Source: Pseudomonas sp.
GTDB taxonomy: Bacteria > Pseudomonadota > Gammaproteobacteria > Pseudomonadales > Pseudomonadaceae
NCBI RefSeq assembly: GCF_030150285.1
Contig: NZ_JASLGE010000094.1
Coordinates: forward strand, 1-64,000
DNA length: 64,000 nucleotides
Reading direction: 5' to 3'
Shown: piece by piece, positions 1 to 9,027 of the stretch
Numbering within the stretch: the stretch's first letter is position 1
Layout of the letters: each line of letters begins with the position of its first letter
Notes under the pieces: model-generated
Databases searched by the model: none
Told to the model about the DNA's origin: nothing
The model's input: only the letters and a program-made list of their open reading frames with translations
Made by a program: the position numbers and the translations under genes

Positions 1-477
1 AACCCGGCATGGGTTGGCCGCTTAATCTCTCAGTCATTTGGCGCTAGGCGCCGCGTTTCTTTAAGGGTCTTACCGGCTACACCTACAAACGAAGGAACCG
101 GGCCCCTAGAAAAGAGCGCTGCTTTATACCAGAAAGACTAAAGCGCAACAACAAGCAGTGTGATTTGCTGCGTTGAATCAATCGCCTATTTGTGTGCCAA
201 CCGAGAGCAAAGCCCATGTTTGGTGGGCTGCAACCGCTCGTCGCGAGATGAAAGGTTTCAGGTGGTATGAGCCCGCAACGCAAACCGGCAATCGAATTAG
301 AAGCTACCGGGTAGCCGCTTAATTCAAGGCCCTTTCGCGTTTTTGCAGCGTATTTATCAGATTTACCGAGCCATCAGGCGTATTAAAAGTAGTCATTTTG
401 CTATCAGCCAACTAGGGTAGGACTTTTCCAGACTGCGCTTGCAGATGGGCCTCATCGACTTGCAAAGGAAATAGATC
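1..477. other. 477-base leader with no convincing gene
   Basis: No reading frame on either strand looks like a protein: the only open frames are short and show no recognisable family. The stretch has several small inverted repeats: AACCC/GGGTT at 1-15, GGCGC-TAG-GCGCC at 40-52, AGCCCA/TGGGCT around 212-231, and GCTACC-G-GGTAGC at 303-315. A short phrase close to GCCGCTTAAT occurs near both ends (about 18-26 and 315-323). In related Pseudomonas the genes upstream of this binding-protein gene are rpmB-rpmG, so this may hold their downstream region. An unannotated structured RNA is possible but not shown. Confidence 0.5.
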
Positions 478-2064
478 ATGCGTCTCGCTGCCGCCCCCTT
501 TTTTCTCACGTTGTGCTTGAGCCCGTTGGCCCAGGCGGCCGCGTTGAGTGTGTGTACTGAGGCCAGCCCGGAAGGGTTTGATGTGGTGCAGTACAACTCG
601 CTCACCACCACCAATGCCTCGGCAGACGTGCTGATGAACCGGTTGGTGGAGTTCGATGCCCAGGCCGCCAAGCTGGTGCCTGGCTTGGCACAGAGCTGGT
701 CGGTGTCCCCGGATGGTCTGGTCTACGATTTCAAGCTGCGCCCGGGCGTCAAATTTCACACCACGTCTTATTTCACCCCGAGCCGTGAATTGAATGCCGA
801 TGATGTGCGTTTCAGCTTCGAACGCATGCTGGACCCGACCAACCCGTGGCACAAGGTTGCGCAAAGCGGCTTCCCCCATGCGCAGTCATTGCAACTGCCT
901 GAACTGATCAAAAAAATTGAAACGCCGGACCCTCTGACCGTGCGCTTTACCCTCAGCCGTCCGGACTCCACGTTCTTGCCCGCGTTAAGCATGGGGTTTG
1001 CCTCGATTTACTCGGCCGAATACGCGGACAAACTGCTCAAGGCCGGTAAACCTGAGTTGATGAACAGCCAGCCGATCGGCACCGGGCCTTTTGTGTTCTC
1101 GCGCTTCCAGAAAGATGCGGTGGTGCGCTACAAGGCCAACCCGGATTACTTCGCAGGAAAGCCGGACGTTGACCCGCTGATTTTTGCCATTACCCCGGAC
1201 GCCAACGTGCGGCTGCAAAAATTGCGGCGCAACGAGTGCCAAATCGCCCTGTCGCCCAAGCCACTGGATGTTGAAGCCGCCGCCAAAGAACCGGCATTGG
1301 CGATCGCTAAAACACCGGCCTTTATGACGGCCTTTGTGGCCATAAATAGTCAGCACCCGCCGCTGGACAAGCCCGAAGTGCGTCAGGCGATTAACCTGGC
1401 GTTCGACAAAAAAACCTACCTCAAGAGTGTGTTCGAAGACAGCGCGCAGGCTGCCAACGGCATTTTTCCGGACACGACCTGGAGCTACGACAAGGCATTG
1501 AAAGGGTATGCCTATGACCCGCAACAGGCGCGTGACTTGCTGGCCAAGGCGGGCCTTAAAGACGGTTTTAAAACCACGATCTGGACACGCCCGACCGGCA
1601 GTGTGTTGAACCCTAACCCAAGCCTGGGCGCGCAATTGCTGCAGGCGGACCTGGCAAAAATAGGCGTGCAGGCCGATATTCGGGTGATTGAGTGGGGCGA
1701 ATTGATCCGCCGCGCCAAGGCGGGTGAACACGACCTGCTGTTTATGGGGTGGGCCGGTGATAACGGCGATCCCGATAATTTCCTGACCCCCCAATTTTCC
1801 TGCGCAGCCGTGCAATCCGGAACAAACTTTGCGCGTTATTGCGACAAGACCCTGGACCGCTTGATCAGCGAGGGCAAAACCCTCACCGATCAGGACAAGC
1901 GCAGCGCGCTGTACCAGCAAGCCCAGGCGCTGATTCAACAGCAAGCCTTGTGGCTGCCGCTGGCGCACCCGACGGCTTACGCGCTCACCAATAAAAACGT
2001 ACAGGGTTATCAGGTAAGCCCGTTTGGTCGTCAGGACTTTTCAACGGTCAGTGTTAAGCCGTGA
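478..2064 (+). CDS. Periplasmic peptide-type ABC transporter binding protein (SBP_bac_5 family)
   Basis: A 528-residue exported solute-binding protein of the DppA/OppA class. It begins with a clear signal peptide (about residues 1-20, ending AQA) and continues as a full-length family-5 binding domain, with the usual GTGPF-type segment near residue 200. The ATG is preceded by an AAAGGAA ribosome site about 9 bases upstream. No permease or ATPase genes adjoin it, so it probably feeds a dipeptide transporter encoded elsewhere. In P. aeruginosa the protein in this position, PA5317, is the orphan DppA5 component. The substrate (peptide, heme or other) cannot be read from sequence. It ends three bases before the convergent radC. 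Confidence 0.9.
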   Translation: MRLAAAPFFLTLCLSPLAQAAALSVCTEASPEGFDVVQYNSLTTTNASADVLMNRLVEFDAQAAKLVPGLAQSWSVSPDGLVYDFKLRPGVKFHTTSYFTPSRELNADDVRFSFERMLDPTNPWHKVAQSGFPHAQSLQLPELIKKIETPDPLTVRFTLSRPDSTFLPALSMGFASIYSAEYADKLLKAGKPELMNSQPIGTGPFVFSRFQKDAVVRYKANPDYFAGKPDVDPLIFAITPDANVRLQKLRRNECQIALSPKPLDVEAAAKEPALAIAKTPAFMTAFVAINSQHPPLDKPEVRQAINLAFDKKTYLKSVFEDSAQAANGIFPDTTWSYDKALKGYAYDPQQARDLLAKAGLKDGFKTTIWTRPTGSVLNPNPSLGAQLLQADLAKIGVQADIRVIEWGELIRRAKAGEHDLLFMGWAGDNGDPDNFLTPQFSCAAVQSGTNFARYCDKTLDRLISEGKTLTDQDKRSALYQQAQALIQQQALWLPLAHPTAYALTNKNVQGYQVSPFGRQDFSTVSVKP

Positions 2065-2067
2065 GCG

Positions 2068-2742
2068 TCACATCCAGCCGTGTTCGACCATCGAAAACGG
2101 CTCCCCGTCACCGACGATAAAGTGATCCAGTGCCCGCACCTCAATCAGATCCAGCGCCTCAGTCAGGCGCTGGGTCAGGATGCGGTCGGCCTGGCTGGGT
2201 TCGGTGATGCCAGAGGGGTGGTTGTGGCAAAAGATTACTGCGGCCGCGTTATGAGCCAAGGCGCGTTTGACCACTTGGCGTGGGTAAACGCTAGCACTGT
2301 CGATGGAGCCTCTAAACAGCACTTCAAAGGCCAGCATTCGGTGTTTGGAGTCCATAAACAGGCAGCCGAACACTTCGTGGGGCTCGTGGCGCAGCAACGA
2401 CTTCAAGTAGTCGCGCACCGCTTGCGGGCTTTCCAGGGCCGAATCCCGGCGCAAGCGTTCTGCCAGATGCCGGCGCCCCATTTCCAATACGGCCTGCAAC
2501 TGACTGAACTTGGCAGGCCCCAGCCCGAGCTGCCGGCAGAAGGCGTTCAAGTCCGCTTCGAGCAAGGCCCGCAGGCTGCCAAATTCGGTGATTAAATGGC
2601 GCGCCAAGTCGACGGCGCTTTTGCCTGAAACCCCGGTGCGAAGAAAAATGGCCAGCAACTCGGCATCGGACAGGCTGGCCGATCCCTGCTCTAAAAGCTT
2701 CTCGCGTGGCCGCTCGGCGGCGGGCCAATGTCTGATACTCAT
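2068..2742 (-). CDS. radC: RadC family JAB/MPN-domain protein
   Basis: A 224-residue RadC/YicR-type protein. An N-terminal helix-hairpin-helix-like region (about 1-90) precedes a JAB metalloprotease-like domain with the HNHPSG motif at residues 173-178 and a following aspartate near 186, so the zinc ligands are intact. The family was once linked to DNA repair, but that role is not supported experimentally and the function is open. The start has a strong GGAGGTGTT ribosome site directly before ATG. It is transcribed divergently from coaBC, with about 120 bases between them for both promoters. Confidence 0.93.
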   Translation of the reverse strand: MSIRHWPAAERPREKLLEQGSASLSDAELLAIFLRTGVSGKSAVDLARHLITEFGSLRALLEADLNAFCRQLGLGPAKFSQLQAVLEMGRRHLAERLRRDSALESPQAVRDYLKSLLRHEPHEVFGCLFMDSKHRMLAFEVLFRGSIDSASVYPRQVVKRALAHNAAAVIFCHNHPSGITEPSQADRILTQRLTEALDLIEVRALDHFIVGDGEPFSMVEHGWM

Positions 2743-2864
2743 AACACCTCCGTGTGAGTGAGCGCCGCTGTTCCCTTGCAGGCGCTGTGTTATCTTAGCC
2801 GATCATTTAAGCGTGGCATTTGGCCATTTTCCGCGCAGTTATCATTGAACTAAAAGGCAGGCCT

Positions 2865-4073
2865 ATGCAGCGGCTGTATCGAAAACGCATTGTTTTGGGC
2901 GTCGGCGGCGGCATTGCTGCTTACAAGAGTGCAGAGCTGGTTCGTCGCCTGCTGGATCAAGGCGCTGAAGTGCGCGTGGTCATGACCCGCGGCGGCAGCG
3001 AATTCATCACGCCGCTGACGATGCAGGCGTTGTCTGGGCACCCTGTTCACCTGGATTTGCTGGACCCGGCGGCAGAAGCCGCCATGGGGCATATCGAGCT
3101 GGCCAAATGGGCTGACCTGGTGCTGATTGCGCCCGCCACGGCTGACCTGATCGCCCGTCTGGCTCAGGGCATTGCCAACGATTTACTGACCACCCTGGTG
3201 TTGGCCACAGACGCGACGGTGGCCATCGCCCCAGCGATGAATCAGGCCATGTGGCGTGACCCGGCGACCCAAGCCAACACCCAGTTGCTCCAGAGCCGTG
3301 GCCTGAAAGTCTTTGGCCCGGCCTCCGGTAGCCAGGCCTGTGGCGATGTGGGCTTTGGCCGGATGCTGGAAGCCGATGACCTGGTGAATTGCGCTGCCGA
3401 GTGTTTTCAGCGCTTGGTACTGACCGGCAAGCATGTCTTGATCACGGCAGGCCCGACCCAGGAAAACATCGACCCGGTGCGCTACATCACGAACCACAGC
3501 TCCGGGAAAATGGGCTTTGCCCTGGCCGAAGCAGCGGTCGAAGCCGGTGCCCGTGTGACCCTGATTACCGGGCCCGTGCATTTGCCCACGCCGGACCGGG
3601 TGACGCGTATCGACGTGGTCAGCGCCCGGGACATGCTTGCGGCCTGTGAAGCGGCGATCCCGTGTGACGTATTTATTGCGTCTGCGGCGGTCGCGGATTA
3701 CCGCCCGGAAGTCGTTGCCCCACAAAAACTCAAGAAAGACCCTGCCAAGGGTGACGGCCTGTTGTTGCAGATGGTGCGCAACCCCGACATTCTGGCCACC
3801 ATTGCGACGCGCCCTGACCGCCCCTTCAGTGTGGGTTTTGCCGCAGAGACTGAGCACTTGCTCGACTACGCGGCACGCAAGCTTAAAGACAAAAACCTCG
3901 ACCTGATTGTGGCCAACGATGTGGCGAACCCCAGCATTGGCTTCAACAGCGAGGAAAACGCGTGCAGTGTGATTGACCGTCAATTGCATGCCACCGTGTT
4001 TGCCCAGACCAGCAAGGGCAAGATTGCCCGTCAGTTGGTCACTTTTATCGCCGAACGTCTGAACCAGGTTTAA
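2865..4073 (+). CDS. coaBC: Bifunctional phosphopantothenoylcysteine decarboxylase / phosphopantothenate-cysteine ligase
   Basis: Makes 4'-phosphopantetheine in two steps of coenzyme A synthesis: CTP-dependent joining of cysteine to phosphopantothenate, then FMN-dependent decarboxylation. The 402-residue protein has the flavoprotein CoaC half first (GVGGGIAAYK near 12-21, active-site His in GHIELA near 76, PAMNQAMW at 123-130, catalytic Cys in ACGD near 159) and the CoaB ligase half after about residue 190 (KLKKDP motif present). I chose ATG 2865 because homologues start MQRLYRKRIVLG and an AAAGGCAGG site precedes it; an in-frame start lies 15 codons upstream. dut follows after 5 bases, so the two are co-transcribed. 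Confidence 0.95.
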   Translation: MQRLYRKRIVLGVGGGIAAYKSAELVRRLLDQGAEVRVVMTRGGSEFITPLTMQALSGHPVHLDLLDPAAEAAMGHIELAKWADLVLIAPATADLIARLAQGIANDLLTTLVLATDATVAIAPAMNQAMWRDPATQANTQLLQSRGLKVFGPASGSQACGDVGFGRMLEADDLVNCAAECFQRLVLTGKHVLITAGPTQENIDPVRYITNHSSGKMGFALAEAAVEAGARVTLITGPVHLPTPDRVTRIDVVSARDMLAACEAAIPCDVFIASAAVADYRPEVVAPQKLKKDPAKGDGLLLQMVRNPDILATIATRPDRPFSVGFAAETEHLLDYAARKLKDKNLDLIVANDVANPSIGFNSEENACSVIDRQLHATVFAQTSKGKIARQLVTFIAERLNQV

Positions 4074-4078
4074 CTCGA

Positions 4079-4534
4079 ATGCACGCTTTACAAGCCAAAA
4101 TCCTTGACCCCCGCATTGGTAACGAATTTCCGCTGCCGCAATACGCCACCCCGGGCTCCGCAGGCCTGGACTTGCGCGCCATGCTCAAAGAAGACACCGT
4201 TCTGGAACCGGGCCAGACCCTGCTGATCCCGACCGGTCTGTCGGTGTACATCGGTGATCCCGGCCTTGCCGCGCTGATCCTGCCGCGCTCTGGCCTTGGC
4301 CACAAACACGGCATCGTGCTGGGTAACCTGGTCGGCCTGATCGACTCGGATTACCAGGGCGAACTGATGGTGTCGTGCTGGAACCGCGGCCAAACGGCGT
4401 TCAACATCACCATTGGCGAACGTATCGCGCAATTGGTGTTGGTACCGGTGGTGCAGGCGCACTTTGAGCTGGTCGAAGCGTTCGACGAAAGCCAGCGTGG
4501 CGCGGGTGGTTTTGGTCACTCCGGCAAACTCTGA
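4079..4534 (+). CDS. dut: Deoxyuridine 5'-triphosphate nucleotidohydrolase
   Basis: Trimeric dUTPase that hydrolyses dUTP to dUMP and pyrophosphate, keeping uracil out of DNA and supplying dTMP synthesis. At 151 residues it has the normal length and all five dUTPase motifs in order: PGSAGLDLRA near 23-32, PRSGLG near 75, GLIDSDYQGEL near 89, the substrate-binding region around residue 110, and the C-terminal GAGGFGHSG arm that closes over the active site. It sits tightly behind coaBC in a conserved coaBC-dut-algC-argB arrangement. Confidence 0.97.
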   Translation: MHALQAKILDPRIGNEFPLPQYATPGSAGLDLRAMLKEDTVLEPGQTLLIPTGLSVYIGDPGLAALILPRSGLGHKHGIVLGNLVGLIDSDYQGELMVSCWNRGQTAFNITIGERIAQLVLVPVVQAHFELVEAFDESQRGAGGFGHSGKL

Positions 4535-4611
4535 TTTCGCAGTGCCCGGCCAGGCATTCTGCTTGGCCTTCAGTGCCTTACTGTTTTCTCTGAGCGTGGA
4601 GTCCCCCTGCA

Positions 4612-6009
4612 ATGAGTAGCCCCGCTGCGGTCCCGCCTGTACTCCCTGACAGCATTTTTCGCGCTTACGACATTCGTGGCGTAGTTCCGGCTACCTTGAA
4701 CGCTGAAACCGCCTACTGGGTAGGCCGTGCGGTGGGGGCCGAGAGCCTGGCCCAGGGTGAGCAGAATGTGGCGGTGGGCCGTGATGGGCGCCTGTCGGGC
4801 CCGGAACTGGTCAAACACCTGATACGTGGCCTGGCGGACAGTGGCTGTAATGTCAGCGATGTTGGCCTGGTGCCAACGCCTGCGTTGTATTACGCCGCGA
4901 CCGTGCTTGAGGGTAAGTCGGGCGTGATGTTGACCGGCAGCCACAACCCACCGGATTACAACGGCTTCAAGATTGTGATCGCGGGCGATACGTTGGCCGA
5001 CGAACAAATTCAGGCGCTGCACACGCGGCTGAAAAAAAACGACCTGACGTGGGGTAAAGGCCGCATTGCTGCCGTCGATATTCTGCCGCGCTACAGCGCT
5101 GAAATAACCCAAGGCATCACGCTGGCCAAGCGCCTTAAAGTGGTGGTGGACTGCGGCAATGGCGTGGCGGGCGTGATTGCGCCGGCATTGATCGAAGCCT
5201 TGAATTGCGAGGTGATCCCACTGTTCTGCGAGGTGGACGGTCACTTTCCGAACCATCATCCGGACCCGGGCAAGCCCGAAAACCTGCGGGACCTGATCGC
5301 CAAGGTCAAAGAAACCAGGGCTGATATCGGGCTGGCCTTTGATGGCGACGCCGACCGTGTGGGCGTGGTCACGGACGCGGGCACGGTGGTGTTCGCCGAT
5401 CGCCTGTTGATGCTGTTCGCCCAGGACGTGTTGGCGCGTAACCCGGGTGCCGACATCCTCTTTGATGTGAAATGCTCGCGCCGCCTGATTCCGCTTATCA
5501 AGGACCATGGCGGCCACCCGGTGATGTGGAAGACCGGCCATTCATTGATGAAAAAGAAAATGAAAGAAACCGGTGCTTTGCTGGCCGGTGAAATGAGCGG
5601 GCATATCTTCTTCAAGGAACGCTGGTTCGGCTTCGATGACGGTATTTATAGCGCTGCGCGCCTGCTGGAGATCCTCAGCCGGCAGTCCGTCACGGCTGAA
5701 GCGCTGTTTCAGACCTTCCCGAATGATATTTCGACGCCCGAGCTCAATATCGATGTGACGGATGAGCGCAAATTCCGCATCATTGAGGCTCTGCACGATG
5801 CTCAATGGGGTGAAGCCGCCGAGCTGACCACCCTTGATGGTGTGCGGGTCGACTACCCCTATGGCTGGGGCCTGGTTCGCGCGTCCAACACCACGCCGGT
5901 GTTGGTGCTGCGATTTGAGGCGGATACCGAAGCCGAACTGCAACGCATCAAGGCCGTTTTTCGCGCTCAACTCAAGCGTGTCGTGCCTGATCTTCCACTA
6001 CCGTTTTGA
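4612..6009 (+). CDS. algC: Phosphomannomutase/phosphoglucomutase AlgC
   Basis: Interconverts mannose-6-P/mannose-1-P and glucose-6-P/glucose-1-P, feeding alginate, LPS, rhamnolipid and exopolysaccharide precursors. The 465-residue protein has the phosphoserine loop TGSHNPP (Ser110 here), the magnesium site DGDADR at 244-249, and the C-terminal phosphate-binding RASNTTP near residue 425. The ATG at 4612 follows GGAG at 4598-4601. It lies between dut and argB as in other Pseudomonas. In P. aeruginosa algC mRNA is a direct target of the small RNA ErsA, whose gene is also in this window near 48.0 kb. Confidence 0.96.
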   Translation: MSSPAAVPPVLPDSIFRAYDIRGVVPATLNAETAYWVGRAVGAESLAQGEQNVAVGRDGRLSGPELVKHLIRGLADSGCNVSDVGLVPTPALYYAATVLEGKSGVMLTGSHNPPDYNGFKIVIAGDTLADEQIQALHTRLKKNDLTWGKGRIAAVDILPRYSAEITQGITLAKRLKVVVDCGNGVAGVIAPALIEALNCEVIPLFCEVDGHFPNHHPDPGKPENLRDLIAKVKETRADIGLAFDGDADRVGVVTDAGTVVFADRLLMLFAQDVLARNPGADILFDVKCSRRLIPLIKDHGGHPVMWKTGHSLMKKKMKETGALLAGEMSGHIFFKERWFGFDDGIYSAARLLEILSRQSVTAEALFQTFPNDISTPELNIDVTDERKFRIIEALHDAQWGEAAELTTLDGVRVDYPYGWGLVRASNTTPVLVLRFEADTEAELQRIKAVFRAQLKRVVPDLPLPF

Positions 6010-6034
6010 CCGACTTGTTCTACCGGAGCCCTGA

Positions 6035-6940
6035 ATGACCCTCGAACGTGATGCCGCCTCCAACGTCGCCAAGGTTTTGTCCGAAGCGCTGCCCTACATC
6101 CGCCGCTACGTCGGCAAGACGCTGGTCATCAAGTACGGCGGCAACGCAATGGAGAACGATGACCTGAAAACCGGTTTTGCCCGTGACATCGTGTTGATGA
6201 AAGCCGTGGGGATCAACCCGGTTGTCGTGCACGGTGGCGGCCCGCAAATCGGCGACCTGCTCAAGCGTTTGTCCATCGAAAGCCACTTTATCGACGGCAT
6301 GCGCGTGACCGACTCCGAGACCATGGATGTGGTTGAGATGGTGCTGGGCGGCCATGTGAACAAGGAAATCGTCAACCTGATCAACCGTCATGGCGGCAGC
6401 GCGATTGGCCTGACCGGCAAGGATGCAACGCTGATCCGGGCCAAGAAAATGCTGGTAACCCGCCAGACACCTGAGATGACGCAGCCAGAAATCATCGATT
6501 TTGGGCATGTGGGTGAGGTCACCGGGATCAACACCGATTTGCTGGATATGCTGACCAAGGGCGATTTCATTCCTGTCATCGCGCCAATTGGTGTGGGCCC
6601 TAACGGCGAGTCCTACAACATCAACGCCGACCTGGTGGCGGGCAAAGTGGCCGAGGCGCTCAAAGCCGAGAAGCTTATGCTGTTGACCAACATCGCCGGC
6701 CTGATGGACAAGGAAGGCAACGTGCTGACCGGGCTCACCACTGCCCAAGTGGACGACCTGATCGCGGATGGCACCATTTACGGTGGCATGCTGCCCAAGA
6801 TCCGTTGCGCGCTGGAAGCGGTGCAAGGCGGCGTGACCACGGCGCATATCGTTGACGGTCGTGTGCCGAACGCCGTGCTGCTGGAAATCTTCACCGACAC
6901 CGGTGTTGGCACGCTGATCACCAACAGCAAGCCTGCTTAA
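6035..6940 (+). CDS. argB: Acetylglutamate kinase
   Basis: Catalyses the second step of arginine synthesis, ATP-dependent phosphorylation of N-acetyl-L-glutamate. The 301-residue sequence is full length for the hexameric, arginine-inhibited Pseudomonas type, with an N-terminal helix (residues 1-25) that precedes the kinase core. Visible motifs are KYGGNAM near 34, VVHGGGPQI near 65 and the nucleotide-binding LLTNIAG near 215. It is 25 bases downstream of algC and is followed by a strong bidirectional terminator shared with convergent pyrE. Confidence 0.96.
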   Translation: MTLERDAASNVAKVLSEALPYIRRYVGKTLVIKYGGNAMENDDLKTGFARDIVLMKAVGINPVVVHGGGPQIGDLLKRLSIESHFIDGMRVTDSETMDVVEMVLGGHVNKEIVNLINRHGGSAIGLTGKDATLIRAKKMLVTRQTPEMTQPEIIDFGHVGEVTGINTDLLDMLTKGDFIPVIAPIGVGPNGESYNINADLVAGKVAEALKAEKLMLLTNIAGLMDKEGNVLTGLTTAQVDDLIADGTIYGGMLPKIRCALEAVQGGVTTAHIVDGRVPNAVLLEIFTDTGVGTLITNSKPA

Positions 6941-6952
6941 GCCCGTCGGGCC

Positions 6953-6994
6953 AAAAAAATCCCCCGTCCGGTTTGCCCGGGCGGGGGATTTTTT
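6953..6994. terminator. Bidirectional intrinsic terminator between argB and pyrE
   Basis: A GC-rich stem (CCCCCG...CGGGGG with inner CCGG/CCGG) is flanked by A7 on the left and T6 on the right, so it can stop transcription from argB (+) and from pyrE (-). Confidence 0.93.
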
Positions 6995-7019
6995 ATGTGC
7001 GGGTAGGGCGCAAACGCAA

Positions 7020-7661
7020 TCAGATACCGTATTGCGCCCGGTACGCTTCAACCGCGGGCAGGTATTGCTTGAGGGTTTCGTCTTCGGCCAGGAACTGCAG
7101 AACCTGGTTCAAGGAAACGATGCTGACAACGGGAATACCGAAGTCGCGCTCCACTTCCTGAATGGCCGATAGCTCACCGTTACCACGCTCCTGACGGTTC
7201 AACGCAATCAGCACGCCTGCTGCTTTTGCGCTTTGGCTCGAGATGATCTGCATGACTTCACGGATGGCAGTGCCCGCCGTGATCACATCGTCAATGATCA
7301 AGATATCGCCTTCAAGGGGCGAACCCACCAGGCTGCCGCCTTCGCCGTGAGCCTTGGCTTCTTTGCGGTTAAAGCACCAGGGCACGTCGCGCTCATGATG
7401 CTCAGCCAGTGCGACGGCCGTAGTGGCAGCCAGTGGGATGCCCTTGTAGGCCGGGCCAAACAGCACGTCGAAGGCAATACCGCTGTCGACAATGGCGGCC
7501 GCATAGAAGCGCCCCAGTTGAGCCAGCGCGGAACCTGTATTGAACAGGCCGGCATTGAAGAAGTAAGGGCTGGTGCGCCCGGACTTCAGGGTGAACTCGC
7601 CGAAGCGCAAAACGCCGCGATCGATGGCAAAACGGATGAAATCGCGCTGATACGCTTGCAT
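7020..7661 (-). CDS. pyrE: Orotate phosphoribosyltransferase
   Basis: Joins orotate to PRPP to form OMP in pyrimidine synthesis. The 213-residue protein has the expected length. It carries the type-I phosphoribosyltransferase PRPP loop (LIIDDVITAGTA near residues 120-132), the FKSGR-like TLKSGRTSPYF start of the fold near 24, and the flexible catalytic loop region near 100-110. An AGGGG ribosome site lies about 10 bases before ATG. It is divergent from crc, with an 83-base promoter region between them. Confidence 0.96.
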   Translation of the reverse strand: MQAYQRDFIRFAIDRGVLRFGEFTLKSGRTSPYFFNAGLFNTGSALAQLGRFYAAAIVDSGIAFDVLFGPAYKGIPLAATTAVALAEHHERDVPWCFNRKEAKAHGEGGSLVGSPLEGDILIIDDVITAGTAIREVMQIISSQSAKAAGVLIALNRQERGNGELSAIQEVERDFGIPVVSIVSLNQVLQFLAEDETLKQYLPAVEAYRAQYGI

Positions 7662-7744
7662 GAAAAAAAGCCCCTGATACCGCGGATTTAGCTAAATAGT
7701 AAGACGGCGTGTATCATACACTCACGAGATTTTTGGGGCCATTT

Positions 7745-8524
7745 ATGCGGATCATCAGTGTGAACGTTAATGGTATTCAGACGGCAGTCGAGCGCGGTTT
7801 GCTCAGTTGGCTGCAAGCTCAGAATGCCGACGTTATTTGCCTGCAGGACACCCGCGCCTCCGCCTTTGAATTGGACGATCCGGCTTACCAGCTGGATGGC
7901 TACTTTCTTTATGCCTGCGATGCTGAAGTGCCCGCCCAAGGCGGCGTGGCTTTGTATTCGCGGTTGCAGCCGAAAGCAGTCATCACTGGGCTTGGCTTTG
8001 AGACGGCTGATCGCTACGGGCGCTACCTGCAAGCCGATTTCGATAAGGTCAGCATCGCGACCTTGCTGCTTCCTTCGGGGCAGAACGGCGATGAAGACTT
8101 GAATCAAAAATTCAAGTTGATGGACGACTTTGCACGCTATCTGGATAAACAGCGTCGCAAGCGTCGCGAGTACATCTACTGCGGCTCGCTGTATGTGGCG
8201 CAGCAAAAGCTCGACATTAAAAACTGGCGCGATAGCCAGCAATCACCGGGTTTCCTGGCACCTGAACGGGCCTGGATGGACGAGATTGTCGGCAATATGG
8301 GCTATGTTGATGCTCTGCGCGAAGTCAGTCGTGAAGGCGACCAGTACAGCTGGTGGCCCGATAACGAACAAGCCGAGATGCTGAATCTGGGCTGGCGTTT
8401 CGACTACCAACTGTTGACGCCGGGCTTGCGCCGCTTTGTACGCAGCGCCCGTTTGCCACGTCAGCCGCGCTTCTCGCAACATGCGCCATTGATCGTGGAC
8501 TACGACTGGACACTGACGATTTAA
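7745..8524 (+). CDS. crc: Catabolite repression control protein Crc
   Basis: Partner of Hfq in translational repression of catabolic genes. It stabilises Hfq on A-rich CA motifs in target mRNAs and is relieved by the CrcZ-type RNAs. The 259-residue protein belongs to the exonuclease III/AP-endonuclease fold but is the non-enzymatic Crc branch: it opens MRIISVNVNGIQ and closes APLIVDYDW, very like P. aeruginosa Crc over its whole length. I placed the start at ATG 7745, where the conserved N terminus begins; 12 further codons upstream are open but not conserved. An intrinsic terminator follows. Its place next to pyrE is conserved. Confidence 0.95.
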   Translation: MRIISVNVNGIQTAVERGLLSWLQAQNADVICLQDTRASAFELDDPAYQLDGYFLYACDAEVPAQGGVALYSRLQPKAVITGLGFETADRYGRYLQADFDKVSIATLLLPSGQNGDEDLNQKFKLMDDFARYLDKQRRKRREYIYCGSLYVAQQKLDIKNWRDSQQSPGFLAPERAWMDEIVGNMGYVDALREVSREGDQYSWWPDNEQAEMLNLGWRFDYQLLTPGLRRFVRSARLPRQPRFSQHAPLIVDYDWTLTI

Positions 8525-8542
8525 GTGTTTTTCGTGGTCAAT

Positions 8543-8578
8543 AAAAATGCCCGTATTGAACGATACGGGCATTTTTTT
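8543..8578 (+). terminator. Intrinsic terminator of crc
   Basis: A 14-base-pair stem, AAAAATGCCCGTAT with its complement around the loop TGAACG, ends in T7. It lies 19 bases after the crc stop. Confidence 0.95.
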
Positions 8579-8648
8579 GGCCTAAGCAAAGGTGGCAGCG
8601 AGAGGCTAAACAGAAGCCGTCCAACTTTTTGGGCGCACTTCAGGCACC

Positions 8649-8908
8649 TGTAGGAGTGAGCTTGCTCGCGATCTTTTGATCTTTAAAAGCTCAATGACAG
8701 CCGCGCTATCGTGCAGCAATCTTATCCATTGCTGCGGCGTCCTGCCGGGTTACCCACTGCGCAAAACCTGCGTTCGGCCAGCGTGGCTTAAGGGGGCCCT
8801 TTTAGATCAAAAGCCAGATCAAAAGATCACGAGCAAGCTCGTTCCTACAAACTCTGCTATCCGTAGGAGGGGCCCCGTCTTCGACGCCGCGCTGTCGCGC
8901 AAAGAACC
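8649..8908. repeat. Composite REP array (locus A)
   Basis: Begins with a REP unit (TGTAGGAGTGAGCTTGCTCG, 8649-8668), ends with its inverted partner (GATCACGAGCAAGCTCGTTC, about 8825-8844), and encloses about 150 bases of non-REP spacer. Two spacer or flank segments recur near 43.2-43.7 kb: 8755-8801 matches 43627-43673 with about two differences, and 8877-8908 matches 43233-43264 with one difference. The bases from 8909 to 9027 hold no gene that I can see, apart from an AGCGTTT/AAACGCT inverted repeat beyond a T8 run that could end the DUF4870 transcript. Confidence 0.85.
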
Positions 8909-9027
8909 AAGGGTACGCCGCAGTGATCGATACCTAAAAATGAGTAAAAAATGCATTTTCAGGATCAATGACTTAGCGTTTTTTTTATAGAAGCGGCTAA
9001 ACGCTCTGGCTGCAGGTGTTCACAGGG

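Noticed and set aside
985..1968. 327-codon open frame on the minus strand across the binding-protein gene
   Set aside because: It is antisense to a well-supported exported binding protein, has no family signature and no ribosome site. Long antisense frames are common in GC-rich codon use.
2080..2595. 171-codon plus-strand frame inside radC
   Set aside because: Mirror frame of the RadC coding sequence with no recognisable protein features.
7745..8524. Exonuclease III (xthA) annotation for crc
   Set aside because: The fold is shared, but full-length similarity, the N and C termini and the pyrE neighbour identify Crc.
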